From the NCBI GenBank assembly GCA_964498965.1, contig CAZCJU010000043.1, positions 1 through 16,278 of the forward strand: 16,278 bases of DNA. The letters are read 5' to 3'. The translations under genes and the position numbers were made by a program. The notes beneath the pieces were generated by a model. That model did no database searches. It saw nothing but the letters and a program-made list of their open reading frames with translations, and had not been told where the DNA came from. Source of the DNA: CAZCJU01 sp964498965. Lineage in GTDB: Bacteria; Bacillota; Clostridia; Oscillospirales; CAG-272. Below, in pieces: positions 14,331-16,278 of the stretch; position 1 is the first letter of the stretch; each line of letters begins with the position of its first letter.

Positions 14331-14863
14331 TCCGTGTAATCGTATCCCAATTGGAGGGCTTTTTTATTCATCTCTATAAGCTCCGCCTTCGATGCGGGAA
14401 CAGAGGAAGCGAGCTTATTCGCAAAATATTCGCAATCGAATATTCCGGTAGTTTTTATCATATATCCGAGCATGATCACGTTGGCAAGCTTGGGAGCGTT
14501 GATCGCATTTGCCATTTCCGTTGCGGGAATATAGTACGCTTCGATATCGTCCCTTGCGGATCTTTTATCGATAAGTGTACTGTCGGCAAACAGCTTTCCG
14601 CCTTTTGCGAGTTTAGGTTCGAATTTATCGAAAGACTGCACATTAAATGCGATGACTATATCGGGTGTCGAAATTATCGGCGAGCCTATCTCTTCATCGG
14701 AGATTATTACCGAGCAGTTGCAGGTTCCGCCTCTCTGCTCCGGGCCGTAGGAGGGCAACCACGTAACATTTTTATCGAGTTGCATTGCCGTTTTCGCACA
14801 TTGCTTTCCCGAAAAAAGTATGCCTTGACCGCCGAAACCGGCAAATATAATTCTGTTAGTCAT
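14327..14863 (-). CDS. korC: 2-oxoacid:ferredoxin oxidoreductase, gamma subunit
   Basis: This is a 178-residue gamma-type subunit of a CoA-dependent 2-oxoacid:ferredoxin oxidoreductase. It has the expected start RIIFAGFGGQGILFSGK, then WLPSYGPEQRGGTCNCSVIISDEEIGSPI, the FNVQSFDKFEPKL segment and the C-terminal helix region. These match the gamma domain of KorC and VorC proteins. The best start is the ATG at 14863, one base overlapping the korB stop (TGATG), with GGGAGG upstream. A GTG at 14866 is in frame and cannot be excluded. The gene ends in an ATGA overlap with ispD. Substrate (2-oxoglutarate, branched-chain 2-oxoacids or another) cannot be told from this subunit. Confidence 0.93.
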   Translation of the reverse strand: MTNRIIFAGFGGQGILFSGKQCAKTAMQLDKNVTWLPSYGPEQRGGTCNCSVIISDEEIGSPIISTPDIVIAFNVQSFDKFEPKLAKGGKLFADSTLIDKRSARDDIEAYYIPATEMANAINAPKLANVIMLGYMIKTTGIFDCEYFANKLASSVPASKAELIEMNKKALQLGYDYTE

Positions 14864-15609
14864 CACTTATCGCCTCCCGTTGTATTTTTATAAACGCCCA
14901 GAGGATAAAAGGGTATCATTTTTTCATCGACGAATTTGAGAGCGTCAGTCGGTGTCATACCCCAGTTTGTAGGGCAGGTCGAAAGCACTTCGATTATCGA
15001 AAGACCTTTTTTCTCCGTTTGGGTCTTAAACGCTTTAAGGATGGCTTTTTTTGCCGAGCGAACATTTTTCACGTTATTTACGGCGACTCTTTCGCAATAT
15101 GCGACGCCGTCGAGCGTGGAAAGCATTTCGCACACATGGATCGGATTACCTTGAATGTTCTTGTCGCGTCCGTAAGGAGATGTCGTGGTGACTTGTCCCG
15201 GCATGGTCGTGGGTGCCATTTGACCTCCCGTCATACCGTAGTTTGTGTTATTGATAAATATGATCGTTATGTTTTCGCCTCTTGCACACGCATGGACGGT
15301 TTCCGCAGTTCCTATTGCGGCAAGATCACCGTCGCCCTGATACGTAAAGACTATTTGATCGGGGTGCGTTCTTTTAACGCCGGTCGCAACCGCGGGGGCT
15401 CGTCCGTGTGCCGCTTCGATAAAATCGCACTCAAAATAATTGTATGCGAACACTGCACAGCCTACGGGGGCAACACCTATCGTTTTTCCCTCAATTCCCA
15501 GCTCGTCTATCGCTTCGGCTACGAGCCTGTGTACGATTCCGTGTGTACAGCCCGGGCAATAATGCATCGGAACGTCGGACAATGCTTTGGGTTTATCGAA
15601 TACTACCAT
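14863..15609 (-). CDS. korB: 2-oxoacid:ferredoxin oxidoreductase, beta subunit (thiamine diphosphate binding)
   Basis: This is the 248-residue beta subunit that holds thiamine diphosphate and, in this family, a nearby [4Fe-4S] cluster. The N-terminal part shows HYCPGCTHGIVHRL with two cysteines. The TPP motif runs from YQGDGDLAAIGTAE to FINNTNYGMTGGQMAPT. Further on come TTTSPYGRD, the CEMLSTLDGVAYCERVAV segment and EVLSTCPTNWGMTP. The whole pattern is that of the KorB/VorA group found next to VorB-type alpha subunits in Clostridia. The ATG at 15609 has AAAGGAG upstream. The complex catalyses reversible oxidation of a 2-oxoacid to acyl-CoA and CO2 with reduction of ferredoxin, and some members run in the carboxylating direction. 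The substrate is not determined by sequence reading. Confidence 0.95.
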   Translation of the reverse strand: MVVFDKPKALSDVPMHYCPGCTHGIVHRLVAEAIDELGIEGKTIGVAPVGCAVFAYNYFECDFIEAAHGRAPAVATGVKRTHPDQIVFTYQGDGDLAAIGTAETVHACARGENITIIFINNTNYGMTGGQMAPTTMPGQVTTTSPYGRDKNIQGNPIHVCEMLSTLDGVAYCERVAVNNVKNVRSAKKAILKAFKTQTEKKGLSIIEVLSTCPTNWGMTPTDALKFVDEKMIPFYPLGVYKNTTGGDK

Positions 15610-15611
15610 TA

Positions 15612-16278
15612 TTATATCTCCTTTGCCATTTGACGGATCTTTTCCGCAACGTCCTCGGGCGAAGGCATGATCCCGCCTGTTCTGCCGTAAAATTCAACGG
15701 GTCTGCTGCAATTGACTGCGACCTTTACGTCATCAACCATCTGACCCATATTAAGCTCGACCACGAGGAATTTTTCGGCGGTTTCGGACAGCCGGGCGAG
15801 CTGCTTTTTGGGGTACGGAGAAAGCGTTATCGGGCGAAGCATACCGACCTTGATGCCCTCTGCTCTGCAAGCGGCTATCGCACTTTTACAAATTCTCGCC
15901 GTAATACCGTAAGCCACTATAACTATATCGGCATCCTCGGTCATATAGCTTTCGTATCTCACCTCGTTTTTCTCGATGAGATCGTATTTTTTCTGTCTTT
16001 CAAGGACGGAAGCTTCCAGCTCGTCGGGATTTAAGAACAGCGACGAATGTACGTTTTTCTTACGTTTATCGCCGTGACCGTTTGCCGCCCATGTTTTTTC
16101 GGGTACTTCTCTTTTCGGTATTTTTTCGAAATCTACCGGCTCCATCATTTGACCCAACGCACCGTCGGCGAGCAAAAGAACGGGGGTGCGGTATGTATCC
16201 GCAATATCAAACGCTTCCGAGGTCAGCTGTGCCATCTCTTGCACGCTTGAAGGGGCAAGCACGAAGAGGTGCATATCA
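15612..16278 (-). CDS. korA: 2-oxoacid:ferredoxin oxidoreductase, alpha subunit (VorB/KorA type), N-terminus outside the window
   Basis: This is the C-terminal 221 residues of the alpha subunit, continuing beyond the right edge of the window; the ATG at 16274 is internal, since the frame stays open before it. Recognisable parts are LFVLAPSSVQEMAQLTSEAFD, then PVLLLADGALGQMMEPV in the pyrimidine-binding domain. The transketolase C-terminal-like domain follows, with IVIVAYGITARICKSA, VGMLRPITLSPYP and FLVVELNMGQMVDDV. The ending is YGRTGGIMPSPEDVAEKI. Automated annotation often calls such proteins VorB (3-methyl-2-oxobutanoate dehydrogenase), but assignment to branched-chain oxoacids rather than 2-oxoglutarate is uncertain. 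It lies two bases upstream of korB. A small ferredoxin subunit gene is commonly found before it and may lie just outside. Confidence 0.92.
   Translation of the reverse strand, partial: DMHLFVLAPSSVQEMAQLTSEAFDIADTYRTPVLLLADGALGQMMEPVDFEKIPKREVPEKTWAANGHGDKRKKNVHSSLFLNPDELEASVLERQKKYDLIEKNEVRYESYMTEDADIVIVAYGITARICKSAIAACRAEGIKVGMLRPITLSPYPKKQLARLSETAEKFLVVELNMGQMVDDVKVAVNCSRPVEFYGRTGGIMPSPEDVAEKIRQMAKEI

Noticed and set aside
1..16278. Search by eye for CRISPR arrays, insertion sequences, tRNA or rRNA genes and toxin-antitoxin pairs
   Set aside because: No regularly spaced repeats, transposase motifs, tRNA cloverleaf or small paired genes were seen; the window is nearly all recognisable housekeeping genes.

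Overview
The window looks like the chromosome of an anaerobic, endospore-forming (or formerly spore-forming) member of the Clostridia, probably of the gut or rumen Oscillospiraceae/Ruminococcaceae type. The reasons are the sporulation genes yabP and yabQ next to a DivIC-like gene, a ferredoxin-linked 2-oxoacid oxidoreductase, the MEP isoprenoid pathway, a T-box leader, and sigma-A type promoters. The species assignment is inference. No mobile element, CRISPR array, tRNA or rRNA was seen, and almost all of the DNA is coding.

Layout. (1) Positions 1-3425, plus strand: the end of a glycolytic operon (pgk 3' end, tpiA), with a 784-residue secreted, membrane-anchored DUF5722-like protein overlapping the tpiA stop codon. 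(2) Positions 3543-5907, minus strand: a translation-related block read as DUF951 protein, then prfA (release factor 1), then a Sua5-type threonylcarbamoyl-AMP synthase. (3) Positions 5908-6040: a divergent promoter region with two clear sigma-A promoters placed back to back. (4) Positions 6041-9047, plus strand: an mrp / pyridoxal kinase / aspartate kinase operon. (5) Positions 9048-11043, plus strand: a promoter, a complete T-box riboswitch with its terminator, and an AMP-forming acid:CoA ligase. (6) Positions 11051-11080: a bidirectional terminator. (7) Positions 11091-16278, minus strand: a long, tightly packed run read as korA (cut by the window edge), korB, korC, ispD, ispF, yabP, yabQ, divIC-like, ybaB, recR.

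The most interesting feature is the T-box in front of the acid:CoA ligase. T-boxes sense uncharged tRNA and usually control aminoacyl-tRNA synthetases or amino-acid biosynthesis and uptake genes. A ligase that looks like a fatty-acid activator would be an odd target unless it helps make an amino acid. Anaerobes, including rumen Ruminococcus, are known to make branched-chain and aromatic amino acids by activating the matching carboxylic acid to its CoA thioester and carboxylating it reductively with a ferredoxin-dependent 2-oxoacid oxidoreductase. The same window encodes an oxidoreductase of that superfamily on the opposite strand. The specifier triplet can be read as CUC (leucine, preferred) or GCU (alanine), and the acceptor-pairing bulge UGGU fits a tRNA with discriminator base A. 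I therefore propose, as a hypothesis, a tRNA-controlled acid-salvage route to an amino acid, perhaps isovalerate to leucine.

The other genes are mostly familiar housekeeping functions. Several start sites had to be decided from ribosome binding sites and overlaps: sua5, DUF951, lysC, the CoA ligase, yabP (GTG), yabQ (TTG), ispF and korC. These choices are explained in each entry.
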